DNA from: Pempheris klunzingeri
Taxonomy: Eukaryota > Chordata > Actinopteri > Acropomatiformes > Pempheridae
Length of the DNA: 64,000 nucleotides
Assembly: GCF_042242105.1 (NCBI RefSeq)
Contig: NC_092029.1
Location: forward strand, 9,453,885-9,517,884
Reading direction: 5' to 3'
This document shows, in pieces, positions 38,201 through 49,700 of this stretch (position 1 is the stretch's first letter; every line of letters starts with the position of its first letter). The translations under genes and the position numbers were made by a program. Under the pieces are notes generated by a model, which made no database searches, was not told where the DNA came from, and saw only the letters and a list, made by a program, of their open reading frames with translations.

Positions 38201-39876
38201 ACACAATGACATTTCCATATGATGTCTGCTCCTAATAGACAAAAATACACATTCAGGCTGTTTGGGGCTTGGAGTGCAGAAATGTGTGTTGAATACAGAC
38301 TTGGATTTGAGCTGAGAGGTGAAATGAAGGAGTTAAAAAGCAAACAAAAAAGGATTTAATGTAATGTATTTCCAGCACAAAGATTCTTTAATTTTCCATT
38401 TTAATTTCCTGTTTACCTCCTTTCCTCTTGCTGGTTTACATGCCGTTGTCTTCTTGACATGCCTCTGTTTCAGCAGCTCGCTTAAACAAGACCGTTGTTG
38501 TGTTTCAGGAGGAAGAGATGCCAGAGGTAGAGATAGACATCGATGACCTGCTGGAGGTCAACAGCGATGACGAGAGAGCCAGCAAACTGCAGGTAAACCC
38601 CTGTGTCTGTCTTTGTGCCTACACATCTATTCTTAGCAAACCCCGATGGTATATACGGGACATGAATCAGTGTATAGGTGATGCAAAGTTGAGATGATCG
38701 AGTTGTGGTTTTTATCACCCATGTGTAATGTTGTGTGCTACAAACAGTTACCTCAAAAAACTCTGTCTTATGATTGCAAGGTTTCTTTGGTTGTAGCCAC
38801 TTTCACTCAGTGTACATTCTTGATTTCCGTCGACAACACTGAGAACGTGTATCTTGTTACTCCCTTCAGTTGTGCATGTCTTTTTTTCCGTCAGAGCTTA
38901 GATCACATGTTTTGTAGATGAAAACCTTTGCTGTTGTCAGACTTGTCAAATTGGCATTCCTGCCTTTTCTACTGTATGTTGGATTTCTCCCTGTATGATT
39001 CATACTGCCTCTAACTGCTGTTAACTCTGGCAGACTGATATAAAAGCCTGGTGCTGAGCAATGATGATTTACACAAACAACTCCTACCATTCAGTTTGAC
39101 CCGAGCTGTACTGAAAATATCTTTAAGTGACATAATGTAGCCGTACACCAACAACTGCCAAAAAGGCCAGAGGATGTCGAATTGTACATTAAGTTGACAT
39201 TTCACTTTCTTGAATAAAAAATAAAAGTCCAATAGCTAACTGGCTCGAAGTTGATGTCTGAAAACGTTCCTCGACAACTCACTGTTTTCCTTCTTTTTCT
39301 TTTCACACAGGAATCATTAACAGACTGCTACAAACCAACAGAGGTGAGTATGTTTAGGATGTCTGTCATCTACGCATACAATAAAATGCTCAGTATCAAT
39401 GACCCAGCAGCTTGCGTGTAGACAGACATTATTGATGCGCACATATACTGTTCGATTTGCAGCGTGTATGTAGAAGCTTCATGTCCCAGATATGTGTGTG
39501 TGTGTGTGTATGTGGTTAATTAATGTCTGGTGACACAAGTACATATTGATTTCCGCTTTCCACTGTCACCCTGACCTAAATACAACGTTAAAACAATCAG
39601 CAGCTACACACACACACACACACGCTAAAGACGCTGTTTGACACTGTTACCGAAGAACAATAACAAGAACGCTAAATTTGTTTACTAGTTAATTTGGTTG
39701 GTTTAATTGGGGTGTGTGTGATTGGGTGAAGGGATGCGTGTGTAGAGGTGTTAAGTGTTTAAGTTCAGGTGAGGTAGGGTTAAGCTATTTTAGTGATTAA
39801 AGGTAGTATAGACCAATCACATTACCTCCACATACAGCCATACAGGCTATCCCATCTGTCATCATTGTGTGCATTT

Positions 39877-39920
<44 letters not shown>

Positions 39921-40952
39921 CATTAGGTCGACCTGCGACAACGGCTACAAGGTCACTGGTGGCCAAAGCTAGAGAAGTGTGGCCGCTGATGCGTGTCACA
40001 CCTACACACAAACACATTGTAATCCCTTGAGAATGGAGTAGCACAGATGCCATTTTGAACACAATCCCACAGTGGAGGCACCAACTGGGGATAAACGGTG
40101 AACGACAGAAGCTATGGAGAGAAAAGGTGACAAAAGATAGATGGCAGGGATGAAGGGAGGATGAGAAAAACAGAATGCACAGAGAAAAAAAAGGCAGAAA
40201 AGACAGTCATGAAGGGGAGAGAGGCAGAGGAGAGGTACAGGAGCAGATAGGGGAGGGGGAGGCATCAGTAATTAGGACACGAGCTGTGTCACTCCTGGTA
40301 TAATGAAGGGGATTATATTCCAGCATATTCTCCACCGCAGTCACATTAGCGTGCACCTCTCTACAGCGTCTTGCTTAAACACAAGGTGTGGGGTCTCTTT
40401 GTCCTCATTCTTTATGGTTTCATAATCCAGTGTTTCATCACTGTAATTTAAGGGGCAATACAACCATTAAATGTGATTTGCTGCACTGTTTGTTTTCCAT
40501 CCCTTCAGTATGACTTCTGACTGCATTCAGTGCAAATAAAAGATATTTTTAAGTCAGCTCTGCTCAGTAACCATGGCACCTTTTCTACTATACAATCACC
40601 AATGGCACAAAGAACTGATTCATTTGGTTGTCCATCACCATAAAAAGTCAACAGTCACACTTTGTAATGTTGCATGTAGATGCCAAAATTAGACTATCAA
40701 ACAAGCTGCCACAGGATCTGTCGTCAGGCCAAGAGTTAGATGAGAAAATCGATACTATTGTCAAAACCAGCAGCCCTTTACCTTAATTTAGCATAATGGC
40801 CGGAAATGGGAGCCTGGCTCCTTCTGTATACACACAACTGTCTGCCTAATTCTTTTTTTTCCCTTTCTTTGTTGCAGGACTTTGTCCGTGAGTTGCTGGG
40901 CAGGATAAGGGGAATGAGAAAACTCAGTGCGCCGACTAAGAAGGGCCTATAA
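22700..40952 (+). CDS. ppp1r14c: Protein phosphatase 1 regulatory inhibitor subunit 14C (KEPI; 4 coding exons)
   Basis: This is a small inhibitor of protein phosphatase 1 in the CPI-17/PHI-1/KEPI family. When the conserved threonine is phosphorylated by PKC or related kinases, the protein blocks the PP1 active site. Exons are 22700-22933, 38509-38592, 39311-39343 and 40878-40952. All junctions are phase 0 with canonical GT-AG sites. The product is 141 aa. The N terminus carries SRVFFQ as in mammalian KEPI. The inhibitory motif KVTVKYDRKELRKRL follows, with the phospho-threonine equivalent at T49, then LEEWIIEQLSELY. Exon 2 is the acidic EMPEVEIDIDDLL block, exon 3 is DCYKPTE and exon 4 is ELLGRIRGMRKLS. 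The VFFQ start and the neighbouring iyd (also adjacent in human 6q25) favour 14C over 14A or 14B. The variable N-terminal part is shorter than in human (165 aa). Confidence 0.96.
24305..24378. repeat. (GT)n followed by (GA)n compound microsatellite
   Basis: 56 bp of GT then 18 bp of GA, in ppp1r14c intron 1. Confidence 0.95.
25895..26092. repeat. Partial copy of the GCTAAGCTAA element with a pentanucleotide array
   Basis: Contains TTTAGCTTAGCCTGGCATAA and an array of GCTAA units at 26043-26080. It resembles the centre of the element at 43562-43891 but lacks its ends. Confidence 0.5.
26545..26850 (-). mobile_element. Inverted stand-alone copy of the internal segment
   Basis: On the minus strand it carries AAAATGCCAAACATTCTTTG, then GAAAATAATC-like and TGAATCAATCT-related sequence, in the order of the internal segment. 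It lacks the outer repeat, so this segment also moves by itself or outlived its host copy. Confidence 0.45.
30720..31230 (+). mobile_element. Possible degraded LINE reverse transcriptase fragment
   Basis: Bases 30903-30941 translate as ASLLFADDVVFFA, close to the FADD catalytic motif of non-LTR reverse transcriptases. The flanking frame is broken by stops, and only faint similarity to the following RT region is visible. It lies in ppp1r14c intron 1. Confidence 0.4.
31952..31981 (+). repeat. Run of 30 guanines
   Basis: An uninterrupted G homopolymer following GGGGA, in ppp1r14c intron 1. It can form G-quadruplexes and is a likely place for assembly length error. Confidence 0.9.
35226..35271. 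repeat. (AC)n microsatellite
   Basis: 46 bp pure AC tract in ppp1r14c intron 1. Confidence 0.95.
37140..37318 (+). mobile_element. 3' tail of a LINE/SINE-type retroelement, copy 1
   Basis: Contains GTTGTGATATTGGGCTATAC followed by AAATAAATTGAATTGAATTG. This is a tail common to L2-clade LINEs and their SINE partners in fish. It is read on the plus strand inside ppp1r14c intron 1. Confidence 0.55.
37478..37595 (+). mobile_element. 3' tail of a LINE/SINE-type retroelement, copy 2
   Basis: Shares the TTATTAGATTGTTTGTT start, the GTTGTGATATTGGGCTATAC core and the AATTGAATTGAA end with copy 1, about 160 bp downstream and in the same orientation. Confidence 0.55.
38509..38592 (+). CDS. ppp1r14c: ppp1r14c coding exon 2
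   Basis: Twenty-eight codons after a TGTTTCAG acceptor, ending CTGCAG with donor GTAAAC. It encodes the acidic EEEMPEVEIDIDDLL segment and ASKLQ. Confidence 0.95.
39311..39343 (+). CDS. ppp1r14c: ppp1r14c coding exon 3 (microexon, 33 nt)
   Basis: Eleven codons (ESLTDCYKPTE) between a CACACAG acceptor and a GTGAGT donor. It is too short to appear as an open frame of its own and was found by matching the family sequence. Confidence 0.93.
39883..39919. repeat. (GT)n microsatellite in ppp1r14c intron 3
   Basis: 37 bp pure GT tract. The rest of the intron (39344-40877) shows no other feature. Confidence 0.93.
40878..40952 (+). CDS. ppp1r14c: ppp1r14c coding exon 4 with stop
   Basis: Twenty-four codons plus TAA after a GTTGCAG acceptor. 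It encodes DFVRELLGRIRGMRKLS and a basic tail ending KKGL. Confidence 0.95.
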   Translation, partial: DFVRELLGRIRGMRKLSAPTKKGL

Positions 40953-43480
40953 TGGCTGTAATGTCAACCATCAATCAACCACTATGTCATCTCAGCTCCA
41001 CCTACTTAACCCACTCAACATGAACTGTCATCATAAAGAATAACTTATCTATACATAACAGCATTAGTAACAATTCTGCAACCTGCAAACATGCACCATG
41101 AACTCCATGCGTATAGCACTAGTTATTCATTTCACACTCGCATAGGATAACAAGGCGTATTACGATATTTGACTGTTGAGAGGTACTTAAGCAAAACAGA
41201 GCCACGTGGTTCAATAGCATACAAGCCACAATAAAATGTCAAGGCCATGCCAGGAATATGCCAGAACTGCAACTGTGCTTTAACATGAATACCACCTAAT
41301 TCCACATTTCAGAGCCATTTTACAAGCTGATGCTCCAATCCCAACAGCCATACAGACTAAAACACCAACTAATCACAAAAAGGGCGGTGGTAAAAAAAAA
41401 AAAATGTTTGTACTGCAGTAGGTGTGAAATTAACTGTGGCACTATGTAAACACAGTGCTTCATGTTTTTTTCATTTTTTTTTACTAAAAGGTTTTGCTGT
41501 TACTTCGGTTTTTTTTTGTTAAATGTACTGTATGTTGCCATTTATTGTTCATGTGATTGAAATGTGGTCTTCAACAGTTTCTTTTTTTTCGTTTTTGTCC
41601 TACTTTGAAGTCACCCTCCTTATCCTCACTCCGTCAGCGCTTGTAAGGGAGCTCTGTAGTTTTATTTAAGCACAAGGCGTTAATGCATCAATTCTGTCCC
41701 TTCATGACGTGTAAACTCTGGGAAGAGTGGGGACATTTTAGCAAACACGGCGAAAATAATGAGAAGATTTTTGCTTTTTACCCACTGTTCTAGTTCACTT
41801 TTCACCACAGCAAGGCATGATGGGTGTTGCAGTTCTCCATGTGAGACTACAAAACCTGTATGATTGGCAGCCTTTCACTTATCATTTTATGCGGTGTTCA
41901 TTGCTCTCCCTCATCAGAATACATATCAGTCGGTTGTTTAGGTTTAAGCACAAAGCCCAAACTTTGTAGTGGTTTCTCTCACTCTGGTTCACTTAACTCT
42001 GCTAACTTGCCTCTCTAATAGTGGTTGATGTTGCCTTTAAAAAGATATTCAGGATCAGTTCACCTTTTTCTCAACACTGAACCTTAACTACTGACAACCT
42101 GAAGGCAAATATGCTTGAGTCAGAACCTGAGGACGACTTGAAACTTTGACATGATTAAACCTGTCAGGTCCTGCAAGGGAAGGTGTGCCAAAAGTGGGAG
42201 TATTATGTCCTGAATGTCGTACGTTATGGAGGCATTAGTGTGACACAGCATTTCCACGCAGATTGTTTAAGTTTGTGAAACATCTTCGGGTGGGCGCAGA
42301 ATTTTTAAAGACGTTTAAAAACTTTTCCAGGTTGCAGCAAATATGTTGTAATGGCATAATCCCAGGTTTAAGAGGTGGATATAGTTATTTATTGTTGTTA
42401 ATGACCTTCTGTGCACCAACACACTCAAAAACCTGTAAGCTCTGGTACAATCATGACTCTTATTATTGGATTGGGCCCAGTTTCACTTCTGAGCAGTCAA
42501 TCGTGAACCGACTGGAATGGAGCAGACTTAAACCTGCTGTGTGATATATACCCTCAGCTGCCAAAGACAAAAGCAGGGCAATGTTTGGTTTTAACATAAC
42601 ACTTGCAAAGCACCCGTCTTGCATGCTAACAACAGAGAAATAACACTGGTAAAGAGTATAGATATTATGATAATATTATTATTATTATCAAGCAAAAAAA
42701 AATACTTTTTTGACTTAGCTACCATGTCTGACTTTGTAGAACTTTTTTGTTGAAACAACGTGACTGTCACGTTGGGGAGAATCCAGGAAAATTTTAAAAA
42801 TGGTGCTGTTTTTGATGTTCTTCCCAGGTTTTGGTTGTATGAAGCGCATTTCACTGTCGGTTGAAGCCAGAGAAATGTGTCTGCAAGAAATGTGTCTGTC
42901 TATTCATGGGTTGCATATAGTCTAAAATGGTGTCCTCTTTGCATTTCCTTTCTTCAGTTTGAACTGGGCTGGATGGGTGTCACCAAACTAGCAAGCTAGC
43001 AATGGTGGATTTGTTTGCAAAAGATCATAGGTTTTCCAGATCAGTGAATTGGAAGGAAAAGTTGAAAAGGAAGCCATTATAGGCAACTGAGATGCATCCA
43101 GGATTCATGTCGAGGTACTCCATAGGATTTTCTCTGTCAAGAAATAGTTCAGGGGCAATAGGTTGATATTTTATAATTTATGGGATTTCGTGTGGAGAGT
43201 ATTTCGAAAGTGTCCATACTAGAAAGCTTTACGTTTGCATGTATTTTTAAAGTCGCATGTTGAGGGGAACATTTTGTTGGCCCAAAGGTTTTTATTTCAC
43301 AAAATAACACTTTTCTTTTTATACCTTTATTATTATTATTATTATTATGACTAAAATGTTCGGTTTTTCAGCTGCAGTTTTGTTTTTCTGTACATCCACA
43401 ATAAGCGTTCTTGTTTTTAAAATGTAATGTGGTGTGTGGTTTGTTTTTGCTGATAATAAAAATGCAGAATGACTCTGTAC
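40953..43480 (+). other. ppp1r14c: ppp1r14c 3' untranslated region (proposed)
   Basis: AT-rich sequence without coding frames runs from the stop to a canonical AATAAA at 43455-43460. It holds ATT/TTA trinucleotide tracts near 42663-42690 and 43326-43350. A proximal AATAAA near 41230 could give a shorter transcript. Confidence 0.55.
43455..43460 (+). promoter_or_regulatory. Candidate distal poly(A) signal of ppp1r14c
   Basis: AATAAA at the end of a long non-coding stretch after the stop. The following sequence is U-rich (TGTGTATTTTTTTTT), as expected of a downstream element. Confidence 0.5.
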
Positions 43481-43561
43481 TGTTCAAAGAGAAGTCTTAC
43501 CTGTGTATTTTTTTTTATTAGTTTAATTATATGGATAAAGGATGTTTGTACTTTATTTAAA

Positions 43562-43891
43562 GTAAAAGTTTAACATTTTGGTAAATTAACTAATTTGCTT
43601 TCTCTCTGAGAGTTAAATAAGAAGCATAATACCACTCTGATGTCTGTACAGTAAATATACAGCCAACCAGCAGCTGGTAAAAACAACAGGACACAAGCGG
43701 AAATGGATTGTCTGGTTCTGACCAAAGGTAACAAAATTCTTCTACTAGCAACTCCTGTTGCCAGTCTGTATGCTAAGCTAAGATAAGCTAAGCTAACCAG
43801 CTGCTGGCTTTAGTCATATTCAAAAGAGGGATGTTGATTCTCAACAAGAAAGCAAATAAGCTTATTTCCCAAAATGTCAAAATATTCCTGA
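43562..43891. mobile_element. Fold-back MITE containing the teleost GCTAAGCTAA motif
   Basis: The left end (TTTAACATTTTGGTAAATTA, then TTTGCTTTCT) is inverted at the right end (AGAAAGCAAATAAGC, then TTCCCAAAATGTC). The interior has GCTAAGCTAAGATAAGCTAA and the arms CCAGCAGCTGG and CCAGCTGCTGG. This form recurs widely in teleost genomes. Confidence 0.6.
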
Positions 43892-45569
43892 TGAATAGTG
43901 TCTTATCTATGATTGAGCATATGCCATTACTCAGATATGTTGAGGTGTGTGTGTGTGTGTGTGTAGAATAGAGTACAGTAGAGTAGACTAAAGCTTTAAT
44001 GTCACTGAGGGGCATTTTGGCTTGCAAACAGCAGTCATTAGTGAATGAAAATGGCTATCCAGGCAATGAACATACAACAAAAACATAGGCTATATCCACA
44101 TATAAACACACATGTCGCTGTTGTCATTGCCACCAAAACTGTCTGTGGAAGATCCTTGGTGTGTGTGCTTTCACATGCCAATTTTTCTGCGCAAGGGACA
44201 TACTAGAGAATCATGGTTGCCAATGTGTGCCTTCTCAGTGCCACACAGTGTGGCTGTAGTTAAGGAGAACAGTCCTGGGCGCTGTCTGATTCTGTAAAGA
44301 GCTCATCAGGGTATGAAATTATTGCTCAGTGAGCGCATGAGTAGCCTTTCTCTGCGGCATGTCTAGCCCCATATGGACTAGCCTACTGTACATTGTTGCT
44401 AGGTAGAAAAGTGTTCCCTGGTCTCTGAGACAGATTCAAGACTGTTATTTAAAAAGGCCATTGTGACGACAGTAAGAAAGAATAGCCAACTCACAATGAA
44501 ACTTCAAGTTGTGTGAACGTCGATGTGCGAGGGAACAAGTCAACCTCACAGCAGATCAAAGCTTATAAACTTTTATTCCTCAGGCGAAGTCATGTGGAAG
44601 AATATAGGCCAGTTTACAGAGGAGACAGACAGTGGGAGACACACTTGGTGATCGTGTCACAGCTTTTATTCCAGCAGAGAACGTGATAATGAATGTCTTC
44701 TGATTCACTGACACACATTCCCTAACAGCCTTGTGGATTTCGCTGCGGGGAACAGAACTGCACACACACACACACACAGACACACACACACTTCTGCTGC
44801 TGTTACGTGTTGGGAGGAACAGATAGCTGAAGCGGTGCCAGTGCGAATGTGCAGTGCAACAAGGCTGCATGTGCCTTTAAATTCCATGACCCACTTTTCA
44901 CAGCTGGGGCTGGCTGGCAGGGAGCGCTCGTGCACGCTGCCTTGAATAATTGGGACTGCAAGGTGAATGTGAGGAGAATAGTTAAGGATGGGAGCTTCCC
45001 CCCGCCAGCCAGCGTGCGTGGTTCAGTCAGCTGGCTGCACACCAGCAGATCTCACACCAGCGCTGTCCCCGAGCCGCTGTCGGTCATGGTGTTTTCCGAA
45101 TATTAAAACTGATGTGAACTGAGACAGTTGCTTGACAGAAGAACGAAAATTGTATGGATGTATGAAATGAAGTGAGACTGACATGAGTGAGGGACTGCCA
45201 TTTTGATGAGTGGTTTCCACTTTATGCTGTTGAAGCCACTGTAAATTTCCAATGAACACAAAAGCAATGCATCATATATCCTAGTGTGAAATAGCCCGGC
45301 AGGCCCTACTGTAAATTTGATGTCTTCCCATCCCCCTCCTCATTTTGCCATCCTCTCTCTTGAGCCTTATCCTCCTCTCCACCCCCTTACTCTCTTCTTC
45401 TACTTCACCATAATTTTCCCCCTCTCCCTTGTGGATGTAGCGATCCATCATGACAATACTTCAGAGGGGCACAAAGGGGGAGTAGATTGAGAATCGAAAA
45501 AGACTCATACTGTACATGCCAGGGTAGTAAAGAGAGAGATGAGAGATAGGGTGACACCAGCAGCATCTA

Positions 45570-45585
45570 CCCCCCCCCCCCCCCC
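45570..45585 (+). repeat. Run of 16 cytosines
   Basis: C homopolymer in the interval between ppp1r14c and map7. Confidence 0.9.
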
Positions 45586-46314
45586 TCCAGCTCCCTCCAG
45601 CTGGGAGATAGATCCCATCTCGTCTCCAGTGCTGTGGAACCCAACGACAGCATCAGACAAATGATGGGACGATGTGTCACGGTGAAGCAGCCTGCTCATT
45701 CATTCACATGACAGGCAATTCAGCCATACAGCATCACTTATTACCCAGACAGAGCGAAAGAGAAAGGGGGTGAGGCTTTCTTCTGTCACCTCCATGACAC
45801 AGAGCTGTGTTTACCCGGCAGGCTAGACCTGCTGCAGTGTGGCCAAGGAAGACACAGACTCCCCCCTTTCGTAACCTGCCATGATCTAGTATGACAGGGA
45901 CACTACTAGAAACAACTTAAGTGCACTGAAAAGAGGTCCAGGAGAAGTTATATCAAATGGCGTAATTTCCAGCAGGATTATGTGTTTTGGACACTTGCTG
46001 AATATTTTATTCTACTTTAACTTTAAGTACGACCAAATCCCTGGGAACAACTGCCTTTCTTGACTCTATAAATACTATATAACATACTTGCACATGTTCC
46101 ACTTACACAGGTTGCGTAAGCTTGTGTGTGTGTGTGCGCTTGTCTCGAAACCTGCAGTTCATCTCGAGGGAAATCTATTTAACTTCAGTACACTGAGCCC
46201 ATTCAATTTCCCAGCACTCAATACATAAATGTTAAAACTCCTGCACTTCAAGCATAAAAAGATGTAGACGTGTACAACATAACACAGACTTTGTTGGCAA
46301 CATTGGCGATTTTT

Positions 46315-46355
46315 ACTATTACTACTAAAACTACTACTAAAACTACTACTAAAAA

Positions 46356-46393
<38 letters not shown>
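46315..46393. repeat. (ACT)n trinucleotide repeat
   Basis: Imperfect ACT/ACTAAA units on the left become a pure ACT array on the right. Confidence 0.92.
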
Positions 46394-46571
46394 GCTGGAG
46401 GCCAGCATAGTAGATAGCAGACATGGCTGAAAAGGTGGGAATTTCTTTTCTGCAGCAGTGTTAGTAAGCTCAAGGTCAAGGCCTTTATGCCAATATTTAC
46501 CTTAGTAAATACTGCCATCGATAGTAATAGATGATGGGTTGGACAAAGGAAAAGGGTATGAATTGTGTAGT

Positions 46572-46785
46572 GTGCTGTGGCAGAAGAAGTATGTAGATCC
46601 TACTATAAGCAAAAGATTGTAAAACTGCTTGATTTTAAAGAAAAATCGATTTATTTTATATAATCAATTTTTTAGCAATCCTGCTTATGTACAATTAGTA
46701 TTATCAAAATACAACATTTCTCTCTGTAATATAGTGAAGCAAAGGTATAAAGTACCTTAAATGTACTTTCATTCCACCACTGGTA
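46572..46785 (-). mobile_element. Internally deleted copy of the same teleost repeat
   Basis: Begins GGCAGAAGAAGTATGTAGAT, the reverse complement of the usual right end, and ends AAAGTACCTTAAATGTACTT before CCACCACTGG. About 210 bp remain. Confidence 0.45.
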
Positions 46786-49700
46786 CAGTGAATTCTAAAG
46801 CTACTAGATAAATTCTGAGTCAAACATTATAACACAAGCTAGTAGTGCTCATTAGGAGATATTCTGTCCCAAATCATTAGGACAATAGCAGTAGATAATA
46901 GTGGGGATGGATACAGAGCCTAGATGTTGTGCCTTTAAGGCACTATAGTTCTGCAGTGCCCTAAGCCTACCTGACACAATAAATGCCTGGATGTCAGACA
47001 GTAAACACTGCTGTTATAAACACTGTAGACAATACCACTGCGACCACCCGAGGGATTAATTGCAGGGATTTAGAATTAATAGCACTATTTACACGGGTCA
47101 CAAAGCCACATGTCTGCTAGCCTGCTTGTGTACCAACTACTTGTTTTTGTACGTTTGTTTTCTTGGCTGTGATTGGCTGTTTCCGTGCATACCCGGAGGG
47201 ATGAGATTGGTCAGCTGTAGAGGGCCTCATACCTAGATACAGCATGCGGTGTACAGCTGAGCATTTGTGTGTGTGGACAGTAAGTGTGTGCTCAAGGCAA
47301 GTCTATGAAGACAACATGGGGGAGGTGGGAGGGGGTGCTGGTTGGGGATCTGTCTATCTGCAGGGGGTAAGTTCAGATCATTCTCCATTATGCCATCTGT
47401 TTCTAGTGAATTATGTAGAGACAGAGATAATTAAAGAGGCTATTACCATTCTGCTACCGAAACAACACAGACATGCTTAGCGCCCTTACAAGAGTGCAAA
47501 TTACAACAGTAATGCATAACAGGAGAGAAGAGTGCTAGACCTGCAAGTAGTGTTTAAGATTTAGTCTTATTTGATCCATACATAAAGATCTCTAAAGATA
47601 TTATCTCATAAAAAGAAAAAAGGCCTATATTTCCTCATAATAACACCAATGACCAATACCACCCCCTGGATAGGTTAAAGCAGCATTAATACTCTGACTC
47701 TCTGGTGTGCTATGTTTTATAAACAGGATCAGGAAAACGAACAGGGAGGCTATCATTGTCAAATCAATGGCATTAGTCATTGGTTGCTGTGGAGAAATAG
47801 TCCTGTCTGTCTGCTGCTTTAAAGGTAATCTGAGGATATAGAGACAGGGCGACAGCGATGGAGACAGATGGAGTAGGTCTTAAAGGAAAAGTGATAAGAT
47901 AAAAAGGGAAAGAAGTGAAAAGCAAGTTCAGGTTACAGTATATACTGTACTGTGTGGCGCAATGTGACAATTAATCATCAGCTTTCATCTCTGCTGTAAA
48001 AAGGCAGCGCTGTTACAGTCATGGGCTGCTAGATGACAGCAGTCAGCCCTGTATGGTGATGTGCTTCATTATTAATCGACAGAGAACGTGTGATTTCACC
48101 ATCACTGGAACATCTGCGAAACTGAATGAATGAAAAATCAACCACATTCACGTTTTGTGAGGCGTTACATGCGAGAGAAAAAATTATTTGAAGGGTCGTG
48201 AAAATTTGCAGTCGAGCTGTGAATATCCATTGCTAAAGTGATATCAACTCTACACTGACATCTGTTTACTTGATGAGATGAGTGTTTGGTAGGTGGCAAC
48301 GTGTTATATTGACAACACAGCGGCGCGTCTCTGCATGCTGGTTTGAGATGGATTTTTGCAGCCTAAGCATTGTTTACCTGATTATCTCCTAGATTTTATT
48401 CACTTGTTTATATAATTAGCTACGATATTGCCTTCAATTGCTGGCAGAAATATTGCAATTGCAGGGGCATAACAGAACATGCTTTAACGACCCTGCACAG
48501 AATAGAAAGTTCTATTTTACATGGCACTGAAAATTCAAAGATGTGGCAGTCTCCCTTTCCCAAAACGGATATTGTTTGGAGAAAAACTCTAGTGGTGGTA
48601 ATAACAGTAATGATTCTGGTTATAACCCATAATTCAAAGCAGCGTGAAGTAAAGAACGTTGCCCCTAAAAACATGCATTTACTCAAGCAGCTTCTTACTA
48701 TGAGTGATGTGCTTCTACAAAACAGCCAAAAAGCAATTCTGGTAATTTCACATTAGGGATTTGCATATTTATGTGCTCTCCATATTGCACACACATGCTA
48801 CATATACACCACAGCCCTAATGAAGCAGATTATGCTGAATATTAAACCATTAAATAAATACACAAAAATGTTTCTTTTTTCCAAACTTAAACTTTGACTG
48901 TTGCTTATTTAGACATGGATGTTATACAGAGGGACTGGCTTGGGGCACACTTTGACGGTCTTTAATAAAGATCCTTCTAGGTATAAAAAGCTGCTGTTTG
49001 TGCCTGGATTGTTTATCCTGCTTGCTAAACCAGTCTGTTTAATCTAGAAATGTATCTGTTCTCCCCCCGGAAGTTTGCTGGCCAATGCTTTGGATCCTGT
49101 GCAAGCGAGCGCACAAGCACATTAGTGCACAAATTAATTCAAATAAATCAGTGGGGAGCAAAGAGGCTGCTTGTCCTCAAAATCAATCAGTTCCTCGATC
49201 TGCTTATTCCTCAGCAGCCCCGCTCCCAGCCTTAGCTGATCCTCCACGAAGAGCCCCGAGTGTTAATCAACAGAGGATCAGCATCCTGGAGTGGAAATGT
49301 CTTTCCTTCAAATCTTGTGCACATTTAGGTCAAACAAACACACTTAATCTGTTTGTCTTCCCTCACTTCAGTTCAGCAGGTAAATACTCGATGCCATGCA
49401 GAGACTCGGTGTGTATATTATTTTCATGGTGAGGATTTATTGTGTAGGGAGAATCTCAAGATCCCTCTCCCCCGGGAGCCAATTACAGACAGTTCTGAGA
49501 GTCTTTCATGCGAACACAGTCAAACACACATGACCTTGGACGTCACCCCAGGCTTAACTACCACCTACTGACTTAACCCTGTACCTCAGGACTAACCCTG
49601 CCCGGTTTCTGACACAAGCAGCAAACAAAAATGGCAAACAGACATCAAACACAAAGACAAAAACAGATACTTAACACTAAGAGGAGGAAGTCTGAGGGGT

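Larger units (their letters stand above)
22934..38508 (+). other. ppp1r14c: ppp1r14c intron 1 (15.6 kb)
   Basis: Beyond the listed repeats I find no nested gene. Its open frames are CA/TG or pyrimidine-rich low-complexity translations. It is unusually long for a gene whose other introns here are 0.7 and 1.5 kb. Confidence 0.7.
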
